The notes beneath the pieces were generated by a model, which made no database searches, was not told the origin of the DNA, and was given only the letters and a program-made list of their open reading frames with translations. A stretch of DNA of 64,000 nucleotides. It comes from Gadus chalcogrammus. Lineage: Eukaryota > Chordata > Actinopteri > Gadiformes > Gadidae. The first letter of the stretch is position 1. Each line of letters begins with the position of its first letter. The stretch is taken from assembly GCF_026213295.1 (NCBI RefSeq), contig NC_079419.1:9808788-9872787 (forward strand), written 5' to 3'. Positions 33,676-45,700 of this stretch are shown piece by piece. The position numbers were made by a program, and so were the translations under genes.

Positions 33676-35305
33676 TGGGCGTCAGTTTGGTTTGAAATGT
33701 GCTGGGGACAAAGAAGCATTCGGAAGTACATTTTCAGAAGTGCTGGGTATAATGAGGATGCACTCTTTTTTTCTCTCTTTAGTGCCGCTGTTGTGCCGAA
33801 AAGTGATCAGTAGGTCCTATCACATTAATTAGATTAGGGTTCAAACTAACACTATAACATTCATGTGGACTATGTGGGGTAGATAAGAACAAATCCAGTC
33901 TCTTTTATCAGCTGTAATACGTTATAAAGCGAAAATATGACACATTGGAGTCCTTTTCCTCCTGCCAGAAAATGATCTCAAGCCCTCTCTTGGTACTGAA
34001 ATGTTTTATTTGCCTTAAAATGAGTTGAGAACATTCATGAGCATCAAATTACATAGATTATATCCCATCCAGTGTCTATTACCAGCTGAAACACATTGAC
34101 ATGGGTAAATATAAGACATTTCAGTCGTTTCCTGATCTGAAGCCGAATCTTGGTACTGAAATGTTTTATATGCCTTAAAATTAGTTGAGAACATTCATGA
34201 GTATCAAATTATTACATAGATCATACCAAGATTGCCACTCAGCTACCCCTGCCAAGACACTTCACCATTTTGATCTTACCCCTGCTACAGCCCGTGCCAG
34301 CCATTTCCACTTCACTGCCCAGGATTTTCCAACAATAAATCAGTTTAACTTCATCCATTTTCATTGTCTGTGTTCTGCACTCAGCACAACCCCATAGCAG
34401 TCATGTTATTACAACAAACAAGCCAAAACAAACAAATGTTTTCATATTCAAACTATTTATCAGGGGATGAACACATTACCTTCATGACGAAAACACCAGT
34501 TACAACCATCCTTTTGAATGCTGTGCTTGATTGTGGCTTGCTGCCACTTTACATCCACCCAATGAGTCTTCTGATAGCGGTTCTGCCGCATCCTGAAGAA
34601 CTGGCTGTAGTGATGGTTGAAAGATTCAAAACTTATTTTATCGTGATTGAAATTTCAATTCAATGAGGGCCTACTTTGCTACAAACAAACACAAAAACGA
34701 TGTTACATTACATCATTATTAATGTTAAATAAAAAATAATACAAAATTGCAAGTGATTCACAATTCTTTTTGTAAACGCCTGAAATGTCTTATATTTGCT
34801 CATGTGAAGGTGTTTCAGCTGGTAATATACACTGGATGGGATAATCTATGTAATGTGATACTCATGAAGGTTATCAACTCATTTTAAGGCATATAAAACA
34901 TTTCAGTACAAAGAGAGGACTTGAGATCATTTTCTGGCAGGAGGGAAACGACTGAAATGTCTTCAATTTACCCATGTTAAATTCCTCAACCGTCAAAGTC
35001 CTCTTCAAAACTCGCCATACTACCTAGTTTTCGAGTTTGAGGGGGAGCACAATACGGTAACGCCAGCAACCGGAAGGGGAGGAGTCGCGGCCAAATCGTC
35101 CGCTAAGCAATAGACGCTGTCCACTTCCGTTCAGCCAGACTACTACTACTACTTTAGGAGTGATACCAAAGACATCATAGGCAAAAAGTCCTTTTGCCTA
35201 TGCGGTCAATTATACTTAGCAACGGTGCCGGAAGTTGTGAAGAGCCCATGCAAGTGAACGGAGCGTTCCACGGCATATAAAAAAAAAATATATATATATT
35301 TTACA
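33676..35305. mobile_element. Inserted DNA-element complex with long inverted arms inside the LINE
   Basis: Unrelated sequence separates LINE ORF1 from the endonuclease. Segments around 33945-34130 and 34135-34225 recur in inverted orientation at about 34775-34975; shared words include TACTGAAATGTTTTAT, GCCAGAAAATGATCTC and ATGGGATAATCTATGTAA-like strings. The arms are a little diverged and one arm is partly duplicated. This suggests a non-autonomous DNA transposon, perhaps two. The outer ends are not exactly defined. Confidence 0.6.
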
Positions 35306-35309
35306 AGTG

Positions 35310-35712
35310 GTGGGTACAGACCCAATACTGGACCGCTCCTCTAACACCAACTACAGTATACCAAAATCAGCTATAGGACGATTAATGCTTTTTTACAAAT
35401 GTATAATATATCTGATCCCTGGCGCTCCTTGCATCCCAATTCTAAGCATTACTCATTTTTTTCCCCAGTACATAATTCCTACTCCTGCATTGATTACTTT
35501 TTAATTGATAAATACCCTAAGGACTGCAGATATGAGGGCATTGTCATCTCCGATCATGGGCCTGTGGTTCTACAAATATTTAAAGAAAGCTATGCGGCGC
35601 CCTTGGCATTTTAGTAATGTTCTGCTTGGGGATGAGTCGTTTGTTAAGTGTATTAATACGCAAATCGATATTTTCAAGCAAGGGGAAGCTAGGTCGAGAA
35701 AACCGCGTCTTA
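35310..35712 (+). pseudogene. LINE endonuclease C-terminal fragment
   Basis: Frames include DPWRSLHPNSKHYSFF, SCIDYFLID and VISDHGPVVL; the last holds the SDH motif of APE-type LINE endonucleases. It is broken by a frameshift and interrupted at 35712 by a foldback element. Confidence 0.75.
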
Positions 35713-36145
35713 AAGGCACCCAGTGCAACTTTATGTAAACATTCAATGAAAAATAAACATTCAATTTCTAGTCTTTTTTACACGTAGTAAGTTTCAATAA
35801 CTCCATACCATTACATATCGACATTCAAGGAGCAAAGATGAGACGTCGCTGTGTGGTGAGAACTGATAGAAAATCGTTAACAACAACAATCGCCGGTGGG
35901 GAGAAGCCATTTTCCCATTGACTGGAAGCCTGCTTTATTTATTGTAGGTTACAAAAAATAAAGAAAATGGCGGCATTGTTGTTGTTATCGATTTTCTATC
36001 AGTTCTCACCACACAACGACGTCTCATCTTTGCTGCTTGAATGTCGGTATGTAATGGTATGGAGTTATTGAAACTTACTACGTGTAAAAAAGACTAGAAA
36101 TTGAATGTTTATTTTTTAAGCCTCGAAAGTTGCACTGGGTGCCTT
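35713..36145. mobile_element. Foldback MITE (433 bp) nested in the LINE
   Basis: Two arms of about 185 bp are near-perfect inverted copies: AAGGCACCCAGTGCAACTTT at the left end and its complement at the right. Inner landmarks are CACGTAGTAAGTTTC and GAGACGTCG. A TA dinucleotide flanks both ends (35711-35712, 36146-36147), suggesting TA target duplication (Tc1/mariner-like), with LINE sequence on both sides. Confidence 0.85.
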
Positions 36146-37054
36146 TAAAGACCTCTCCGACCAAATTAAACAATTGGACTTAAAGAACTCAATTGCTCCT
36201 ATGGGTGATTTTTTAAAGGAGAGATTGAGTCTGCAGACAGAATTTGACCTGCTACCCGCCATACAGAACAGCTCCTCCTCCAGTCTCGATCGAGCTTATA
36301 CGAACATTCAGATAAGGCTGGCAGGTTTCTGGCTCAACAGGTTAGACAGTCCATGACCTCTACTCTGATTACAAACATCCGAAAACCTGATGGTCAGATT
36401 TCTAATGATCTAAGGAAATGAATGATGCATTTAAGAGGTTTTATTCATCTCTTTACACTTCTGAGGTGATATTTGACCCTTCTAAACTTGAACTCTTTTT
36501 TCAGAGCTTAAATCCAACTCAAGTTAATGCATTATTAATGGAGCAATTGGAAAAACCTATGTCTAAGGAAGAAATTAGATTATTACCAGTCTTATTGTCA
36601 GTTTTTGAGGAGTCCTTTGTTGAAGGCCACCTTCCACCAACCCTTTGTCAGGCTTCTATTTCAATTTTACTGAAAAAGAATAAGGGTGCCTGATTTTCCC
36701 ACTTTTATTTGCTATAGCTATTGAGCCCCTTGCAATGGTAATACGCTCCTCTCCTGAGATTCGTGGCATAGTAAGAGGGGGTAAGGAACATAAAATGTCA
36801 TTATATGCTGATGATTTGTTACTATATATAACTGATCCACAGAACACCTTGCCCCATATTATGGCGTTATAAGGCCACTTCAGTAGCATTTCCGTGCATA
36901 AGATTAATGTGTCGAAAAGTAAGCTTTTTCCTGTCAACTCTGCCGCAAAGTCCATCTCCCTTAATTCCTGTCCTTTTAAGGTGACATCTAACAACTTCAC
37001 CTACCTAGGTGTGGTTGTTACGCGTGGCTATTCTAACCTTTTTAAGCTCATAGA
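36146..37054 (+). pseudogene. LINE reverse-transcriptase fragments
   Basis: Frames cover a linker (FKRFYSSLYTSE), then EESFVEGHLPPTLCQ (start of RT) and, after an internal deletion at about 36690, LLFAIAIEPLAM and MSLYADDLLLY with the YADD active site, then VSKSKLFPVN and FTYLGVVV. Stops and the deletion make it inactive. Confidence 0.8.
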
Positions 37055-37596
37055 GGACCTATTATACTACTTTTCTGGTCTTCATTTCTTATCAATGACT
37101 CCTATAGCTCCTATAGCCAACCTGACACGAACCACAGCACAAAAAACGATGTCGATTTTCGGGAAACTCTTCCTCTCATCTGGGCGCTTTCAGCATTCTC
37201 TGTCAACGCTCGGTTTCGTCCTTCTCCGCCCCCTAGCCCCCCTCCTGCCAACCCAACTCCGTTGTGATTGGTTACCTTCCTTGAAGCGCGCGCGCGGGCA
37301 GATTTGACCAGGCATATGGGGGCGTGGCAGGAGTGCCTCTACGACGTAGATGATTTCCCGGAAATGTGAACAAGTGAATCGCAAACGTTGTCCCGAGTGT
37401 TTAGCGCTCTGCACAGCCACCCCAGACTGTCAGCAGGGAATACTTCGAAATGCATGTACGTCATTATTTGACACTTTAGTATGGTTAAACATGACTTGAC
37501 TTGACATCATTATAACAACGTTTATATAAAAGTCGAAAAAGCATAAAAAAAAAAGCAAAAAGTCGGTCATAAAAGTCGAAAAAGCATAATAGGTCC
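37055..37596. mobile_element. MITE with GGACCTATTAT termini nested in the LINE
   Basis: The left end GGACCTATTATACTACTTTT and the right end complement GGACCTATTATGCTTTTT are terminal inverted repeats. It interrupts LINE ORF2 between the RT and its C-terminal part. The interior is CpG-rich (about 37200-37420). Confidence 0.75.
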
Positions 37597-39000
37597 CCAT
37601 TATTTTTGTTCCCCTTCTGGAGAGTTCTATATTTGCCTTCAATAAATGGTCCATGCTTCCTCCCTCATTAGCAGGAAGAATTAATCTAATTAAAATGAAC
37701 ATGTTGCCCAAATTTCTCTACCTTTTCCACACTGTACCAATCTTTATCAACAAGTCTTTCTTTTCACACCTAAACAAGATTATGTCTGACTTCATTTGGA
37801 ATAAGAAGCCACCCCGTATCCGTAGGGAATTTTTGCAGAGGCCAAGATCAATGGGTGGTTTGACCTTACCACATTTCCAATTGTACTATTGGGCAAGCAA
37901 CCTTAGAGGTATGGCATATTGGCTTAAAGATTACATCGATGATGGGACTCCTACTTGGGTTCAGATAGAGGACACTGCCTGCTTGCCATTGTCTCTCCCT
38001 GCTTTATTGTATTCTGCAATGCCTATCACTACAAGACACGTTTCCAGTGCCCCCTTGGTACGTCAGTCTTTAGTTATATGGGCTCAAGTCCGAGGGCACT
38101 TTGGTTTGCAGGCTGGCTCGCTCTGGGCCCCAATTGCGTCTAATCATCGATTTGCCCCTTCATTATATTATGACTTTTTCCTGGCTTGGCAAATGAAGGG
38201 TATTATTTGATTTAAAGATTTATACATAACAGGGGTTTTTGCTTCATTCGAACAGCTCAAAACTAAATTTGACCTACCGAATGCGATTTTTTTTTGTTAT
38301 CTTCAGGTTAGGGACTGGGTACGTAACAACACAGGAAAAATTCCCTACAATCCCCAAACTATGGATACTCTTTTCCCAGCAGACCCAGAGCTCAGGGGCA
38401 CAATATCCGTTATCTATAAAAACGTTCTTCTGTGCAGTCAGCGTCTTTGGATGCATTAAGAGTGGCGTGGCAGGCTGATCTGAATGTAAAATTGACAGAT
38501 GTTGAGTGGTCAAATGTTTTTTTAAGAATACATTCTCCATCGATATGTGTCCAGTTTAAAGTAGCACACAGACTCCATCTCTCTAAAGCCAAAATCTCAA
38601 AAATCTATCCATCATGTGATAATTCATGCAACAGATGTAAAAATTGACCTACAGCACTAGCTCATATGTTCTGGCTTTGCCCGAAACTCGTTAATTACTG
38701 GTCCCCTATCTTTGACTCACTATCCAAGATACTTAAGAGACCAATAGCTCTGAACCCTTACAGCAGTTTTTGGTATTCAAAATTGTATTGCCTTTGTCAC
38801 TCAGAAGATTAATTTTACTCAATTGGAAGCAGGCTACCCCACCTTCCTTTAAACACTGGATTAGGGACACACTACAATTTCTGAAACTTGAAAAGATAAG
38901 ATTTGCTTTAAAGGGCTCCAAGGCCAATTTTAGCAGTGTTTGGCAACCTTTGATTACATATCTGCTTGACCAGTTATAAGGATGTACAAAATGTTATTTC
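37597..39000 (+). pseudogene. LINE ORF2 C-terminal part
   Basis: A 185-codon frame at 37653-38210 includes RINLIKMNMLPKFLY, SDFIWNKKPPRI and MGGLTLPHFQLYYWA, followed by frames with AHMFWLCPKLV-type residues near 38660. This is the standard region after the RT of L1/Tx1 elements. Frames are broken several times. Confidence 0.78.
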
Positions 39001-39258
39001 TCACTTTTATCTTGCTAAGGATCCAAATAACTCCAAACTGACACACGCTTTATTTTATTTCTTTATTTTATTTATGTATTTATTTTTATTTATTATTTTA
39101 CTTTTGTTGTTTGTTTTATCATTATTATTATTATATTTTTTATGTTTGTCTATTTGTCTTTGGGGGCTAAAAAAAATGTTACATTTCTATATTATGATGT
39201 TTTGCTATATTGTGAAAAATCAATAAACAAAGTGTTAAAAAAAAAAGGTGAGAGAAAA

Positions 39259-40639
39259 AAAGTAGAAAACAAAAAAAGTAGAAAATAAAGACAAACAAAT
39301 GATGGAGGAACCGGGTGAATCAAGAGTGAGAGATTAAAGATGATGGGGCATCTCTGGATATGTACCCAATCACAATCCAACTGTCCTACGCCCTTTACCC
39401 GCCCACTCTGACATCTACTAGACATATGATAGTGTCTGCACCGCATGGCGTTCATTCACAGTCCAGACGTAGGACGAGCTGTATAGCTCAACAGCCCCTG
39501 CAGAATGCACAATCTCTCCCTATTTGCCAAAACCTCTTCAGTAGCCTTGTTCATAATGGTCAATTTGTCATTTGTGTTGAATTCAAAATGTGTATTTAGG
39601 CCCACTTTGTGGCAGAAGAATTGAACTGAATTGTGAAACTTTGTGTTAATGAATACATTGGAGAGATAAAATAGAAATGATTATAACAAAAGTGTAGTGT
39701 CCTGGGACAAATTTCTACCAACTTTACAATGTAGCCTACGTGTTGACTTACCCTATACCCTACAATGTTATCATCAGTGTGACAAACTTTTCCTCAAGGC
39801 AGACACAAAGAGAAAAAAACAACAACAATTTATTAAAATAAATAAACAAAACAAAGCAAATGATATCCAAAATACCTTATCCGTCAATATCAGTAGGTAT
39901 CAGGAGGCGGAGAGAGCGTAGGTGCAGCTTGTTGTGACACAGCTCCTGACCGCAGCTGTAGATGGGACTTGTTTAACCTGTCTCAAACAAGGTGACACAC
40001 CTTTACCCCCTGCCTGCAGTTGTGCATTAAGGGTGGCAGATGAACTCAGCTCTATCAACAAACAACGCATTGAACGGACGGAGATAGTTAACAAACTAAC
40101 TGTGTGCTCAGGGATAATCGGTTTTGTAAGGGCCCAAACTATAACCTGGACATTGTTCTAGTTATTCACTCAATTTGAAAGAATCTGACTTAGAAAATGC
40201 CTCAAGAAGAAAATAAATAAAATAAAAAGTCAAGAAAGTATGTTAGCTTTAATTGATTTATTATGGCCTATTTTGACAGTTACGAAGATTCAGCGTATAT
40301 TTTCACAGACTTAGCCTACATTTTTCAAAATAAATCAAGACTTCCGATTGGTGTACTGCGTTGGGCCGACTGCTCACAAAGAGCTAGGTCACGTGCAAAC
40401 GCGAGTCGATCAATGACGATTTCGCAACAAGATAGGAAGGAATGAATAGGATGGAATCTGGTCCAACTTGTATCCCCGAGGGAGCAAGGAGAGACTTCAT
40501 CTCTTGTATAACATGGTCATGCATGTGTTCTCCTTTCACACATAGGTGTGTCACACACACACACACACACACCTATGGTAGACTGTGGATCGAGGGTCGA
40601 GTGTGGCTCGGTCTGGATGGATGGATGATTGACAGCCCC

Positions 40640-40640
<1 letters not shown>
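39259..40640. other. Intergenic DNA between LINE and mppe1
   Basis: AT-rich with a short (CA)n at 40551-40571. I see no coding exon or RNA gene. Confidence 0.5.
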
Positions 40641-41182
<542 letters not shown>

Positions 41183-41451
41183 ATGCCGAATAATAAAGTC
41201 ATCTCGATCAGGCTCAGCACCGGCTGGCTGGCCGTGGTCTCGCTGCTCGGCCTAGTCAGCGTGTTCTTTTTCTGCGAGTACCTCATCTACTACCCTGTGA
41301 TCCTGCGCTGCGCCTGGCCAAAGCTCAGCGCTGTGCGCGGGGGAGAGGTGGCCGACGGCCGGTCCACCGGCTCCACGCTCCGCGCAATGGTGCTGTCTGA
41401 TACCCATCTGCTGGGAGCCGTGGGGGGACACTGGTTCGACAAACTGAGGAG
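41183..41451 (+). CDS. mppe1: mppe1 coding exon 1
   Basis: It encodes residues 1-89 plus two bases: the cytosolic N-terminus, the membrane anchor [24 protein letters not shown] typical of the family, and the first metal-binding motif LSDTHLLG. The donor is GTAGCA, weaker than consensus. The frame would run three codons into the intron if unspliced. Confidence 0.95.
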
Positions 41452-42492
41452 GTAGCACTTTGTGTCCTACGTCGATTCCATGGTACCAGGGTATCGAGTT
41501 AGATATCATGTAAACAGCTCTGAAATGGCTGTGCTGCTTAACTCCATCCCCCGGTGCACGCCACATACCCGCTTGGTAAACAATAACAGTGCTGACTTTC
41601 AGGCATGTGTGTCCGGGGTTTAGGGAATGGCAGATGGAGAGGGGTTTCCAGACCGCCCTGTGGCTCCTGCGACCCGAAATCGTTTTTATTCTGGGGGATA
41701 TATTCGACGAGGGCAAGTGGAGCACCCCCACGGTATGTCTCCCGCAGCCCATAGCCTAATTCCTTTTTTTCCAAAATACGTTTTATGATGATGATCGTTA
41801 TTAAATACTTGACATCAACGCATTATTTAGTGCCCACTAACGAGTTTAGTTGTTGTGGTTGTTCTTGTTTTTGTTGTTTATGAACCTACAGAATTGGGAA
41901 GATGACGTGCGCCGTTTTCACCGAATGTTCCGGCATTCCACTGACACAGAACTGGTTGTACTGGTTGGTAACCACGACATCGGCTTCCATTACGAGTAAG
42001 CGAGGATTTGCACTACTTTGCTTTTACAACAGACTTTGATCCGTTTATCGTTGGTTGATATCTAATCTACAACCTGCTAATCTTGCATTGTTGTGATGCA
42101 CTTTGCTCCCACTGCTACCCAATGGGCTTAAGGCCAGTGTTTTTATTGAAAAATGTTGGGTCAAACAAACATTCATTAAAGAAGTGTGGGTGACGTGTTT
42201 AACATGACATAAAGGTACACACAGAATATGAGTGCATATTCTGTTTATAAGTGAATAATATGTAGGATTTTGTAGGCAGAAAGGCTGACAGCTGTTAGCG
42301 AAAAAAGGGAAGTGTGATGTAGAGAAGAAAGAAGTAGGCTATGCAAAATTAAACCGGCTTGATTTGGAATGCCTCCAACACTGTTTCCTGCTGCTATTTG
42401 TCCAAACTCTTTGTCTGTGTTCTCTCTAGAATGGACTGGTCCATGCCATGACATGTGTGTTTGTGTGTGAGTGTGTGTGTGTGACTGTGTGT

Positions 42493-42537
<45 letters not shown>

Positions 42538-42665
42538 GTGTGTGTGGTGTGTGTTTGTGTGTGTGTGTGTGTGTGCGTGTGTGTGTGTGTGTGTGTGTGG
42601 TGTGTGTGTGTGTGTGTGGGTGTGTGTGTGTGTGTGGTGTGTGTGTGTGTGTGTGCGAGTGTGTG

Positions 42666-42735
<70 letters not shown>

Positions 42736-45700
42736 CTCTCTAGCATGGACTGGTCCATGCCATGACACCTGTCTGTGTTTGTGTTCTCTCTAGAATGGAC
42801 TGGTCCAAGCTCCAGCGCTTTGAGAAGGTGTTCAACTCCACCTCCACCAGGATCCTCACCAAAAAGGGCATCAAGTGAGCAAAAATAGGATTTATTTTAC
42901 GGGAATTATCTTATTATTATAGGTTTTTTATCAAGTGTTGCCATCAACAGCGACAACTATGATGCATAAAGGTGGGATTTTTATTATCAAATTACTAAAA
43001 CAACATGATGCATCCAGATTTTTGAGTTTTCTCAACTTTTCACTGATACATATTAAAAGAATCTGGTTGCAACATGTTGCCTTGATATTTTGCGCTTTCT
43101 CAACGTTTCTTTTTTTACTGTCGGCTTAAAACATCAATAATTTAAAGTTGGTCAGAGAGATGGGCTTTCTCCCTGCTACTATTCAACACACTGTTCAATA
43201 ACACATAAAAAGCCAGCCAGCACGTGAAATATGAAGGATTCCTCAGAGCACAGAGTCCATCTGTATACCCATCAGACAAAATTTCGTCCCGAGGAACACG
43301 TTAGCCAATCCGAGACTCAATCGACTCATGCCTCCTCTGTGATTGGATGCTGCAGCTTCCTGCTGGTGAACAGCGTGGCCCTGCACGGCGACGGATGTCC
43401 AATCTGCCAGTCCGTGGAGAAGGAGCTGGTCAAACTGTCCCGGGATCTCAGCTGTTCCCTCCAGGTGGGTCCTTGGCTTCTCTACGAGAATAACGACCTT
43501 CCGTGGTGGAAATCCTTTAAAGTGTATTGACAACACACTTCAGAATGAACTTAAAGAGTTTATTACAATGAAGAAAGAATAGTGTACGGTAAAAGTCGTC
43601 TCTGCAGAGAGTCCACACAACCAGTGTTGCAAGATTGGGCCCGATTTCACGCCCAATCTGGCAACCCTGGCTGCAGCGCGCTACACCCAGGGTCTCCATA
43701 TTGGGTGGGAAATCTGGCCCAATCTGGCAACACTGCACACAACACTCCAAAGGAAAAACCTCGGACACGAGAAGTTAACGGAGCTGCCCACCCCTCCTTT
43801 TCCAGCAAAAAATAATAACCTAAAACAGGTAATAAAACGCTTGAGGTGGCGTTTTGAAAAGAGAAAACTTAAAAAATGTTAGTACATGGCATAAAGATAA
43901 TTATGGGCCTTTGATTGATATCCAGACATTTTTGCGGAGACACATTCCGGTTCCTTCCCGCTTAAACAGCTGCAATACCAGGCTTGGCCGCTGGGCACTG
44001 GTGGATTTTGGAAGTATGCACTGTTCCTGGGGGCTTGCCCCCCAGGAACACAGTGTTGACAGTTATGTGTGTGCAGGCTGCATTGTAACAGTTCTTAATA
44101 GATCAGAGGGCTAATGCGACTCTGGTTCCCCCCTCATCTTGTTCAGTTATGTCTTTGTCAAGTCAAGAAAAACACATAACAATGAAGCATGTCTTCACAG
44201 ATGCGTGTTTTCCCCAAGGCAGGAAGTGGAGGGATGGAGAAAAAGAGAGAGAGAATGTTGAATAAAGAGAAATACAGCTAAAGTTGAGGAGAGAGAGATA
44301 GTGGTGAGAGAAAGAGAGACTGATAGAGTCAGAGATATGACCTAAGCATTGAATAATGTTTTCCATGTTTTCTAGAAGTCACCGCCCAGATAATGTTGAG
44401 AGGGGATAGGGAGAGAGACACAGATAAGGGTGCAAGAAAGAGAGTGATGGAGAACGATGAAGATAATGGTGAGAGAAAGAGAGCGGTAGAGAGAGAGAGA
44501 TATGACCTAACCATTGAATAATGTTCTCCATGTTTTCTAGAATTCACCGCCTAGCAGTAGCATTGGATCAGACAGCGCTGTTGAGGGCTGTGAAGGCGCA
44601 GAGAGCCTCCCTCCCACCCCACCAATCATGCTGCAGGTAGTCAATCATTCATTCTGTTGACCACACTGAGGCGTCTCCACACAAGCTGTGTAAGTCCCTG
44701 CTGCTGGTTAGGAAGACAATTTCTAAGGCATCCATCCTCCAGTGTGAAGGGGGAAGGATGTTCATGCACACTCACACACTCACACACTCCAAGTTTACAG
44801 GGATGCCTCACGTGTAAGACACTTGCCATCAGGGGACTGGGAACACTCATATCTCTGTTTTATTGGCTGCGAGAATCAAAGACGTCATCTCCACTCTTGA
44901 CTTTGATAATGGGCTCTGATGGAGTTCTCCCTGCAGAAATTATGTCAGCTCAATCCATTATTTAATATCTGAACATCTTCAAGGCTTGTATCGTTGCTGC
45001 TGAAGCGTGACCTCATTTTATATAATTTGCAATGTGTGTTTGTGTGTGTGTTTTATTATTCTTTGATGTGTGGGTCTGTGTCTGTGTGTTTTATTTTATT
45101 ACTGTTGTCTGGCCACGTTGTACTGGGCGCTATCCTGATTGGCTGGTCATGTTTCCCAGCACTATCCTCTGTACAGGGTAAGCGACGCCAGCTGCACTGG
45201 GGAAGACGCCGCACCGCCTGAAGAGCGCCATCTGCTGTTCAGAGAAAAATATGACGTGTTGTCCAAAGAGGCCTCACAGAAGGTAAGGGACCAATCAGAA
45301 TGACAACAACCACAAACGCATTGAATCTGACCACTCGACTGAGTTTTTATTTGACTTTATTTTCTCTTAACGGATTTGTCTTGGAATGTCTCCTATTTTG
45401 TCACAGCTGCTGCAGTGGTTTAAGCCCCGCCTCATTCTCAGTGGCCACACCCACAGCGGATGCGAGGTTCTCCATGACAACAGTTACCCAGAAATCAGCG
45501 TGCCCTCCTTCAACTGGAGGAACCGAAACAACCCCAGCTTCATCTTGGTAATGACGCCCCCCTACTGGGACGGAACAGAAACACACCTATTTTGTGAGAA
45601 CATAACTGAAGCACCCGTTCGACTCAATGTTATATCATTTAAAATAATGGGATATTTCTGGTGCACTCTGCAAGAAGTGTTTTAGGTCACCATCATAAAT

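Larger units (their letters stand above)
33079..39258 (+). mobile_element. Tx1/L1-like LINE, about 6.1 kb with nested insertions, flanked by target duplication
   Basis: A non-LTR retrotransposon lies at about 33096-39241. It ends in a short A tail after caataaacaaagtgtt. The same 17-bp sequence, AAAAAGGTGAGAGAAAA, stands at 33079-33095 and 39242-39258, a target-site duplication. Parts in order: 5' UTR; ORF1 start (33320) with a coiled-coil-rich protein; the end of the APE endonuclease (about 35310-35610, with SDH motif); reverse transcriptase pieces (36146-37054) with a YADD catalytic box; and the C-terminal part (37597-39000, with WNKKPPRI and GGLTLPHF segments typical of L1/Tx1). Frames are broken and the front of the endonuclease and part of the RT are missing, so it is dead. 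Confidence 0.88.

Noticed and set aside
41601..41623. Upstream acceptor for mppe1 exon 2 (after ACTTTCAG)
   Set aside because: Would add about seven residues (HVCPGFR-type) absent from the family, whereas the later AG restores LRREWQM exactly.
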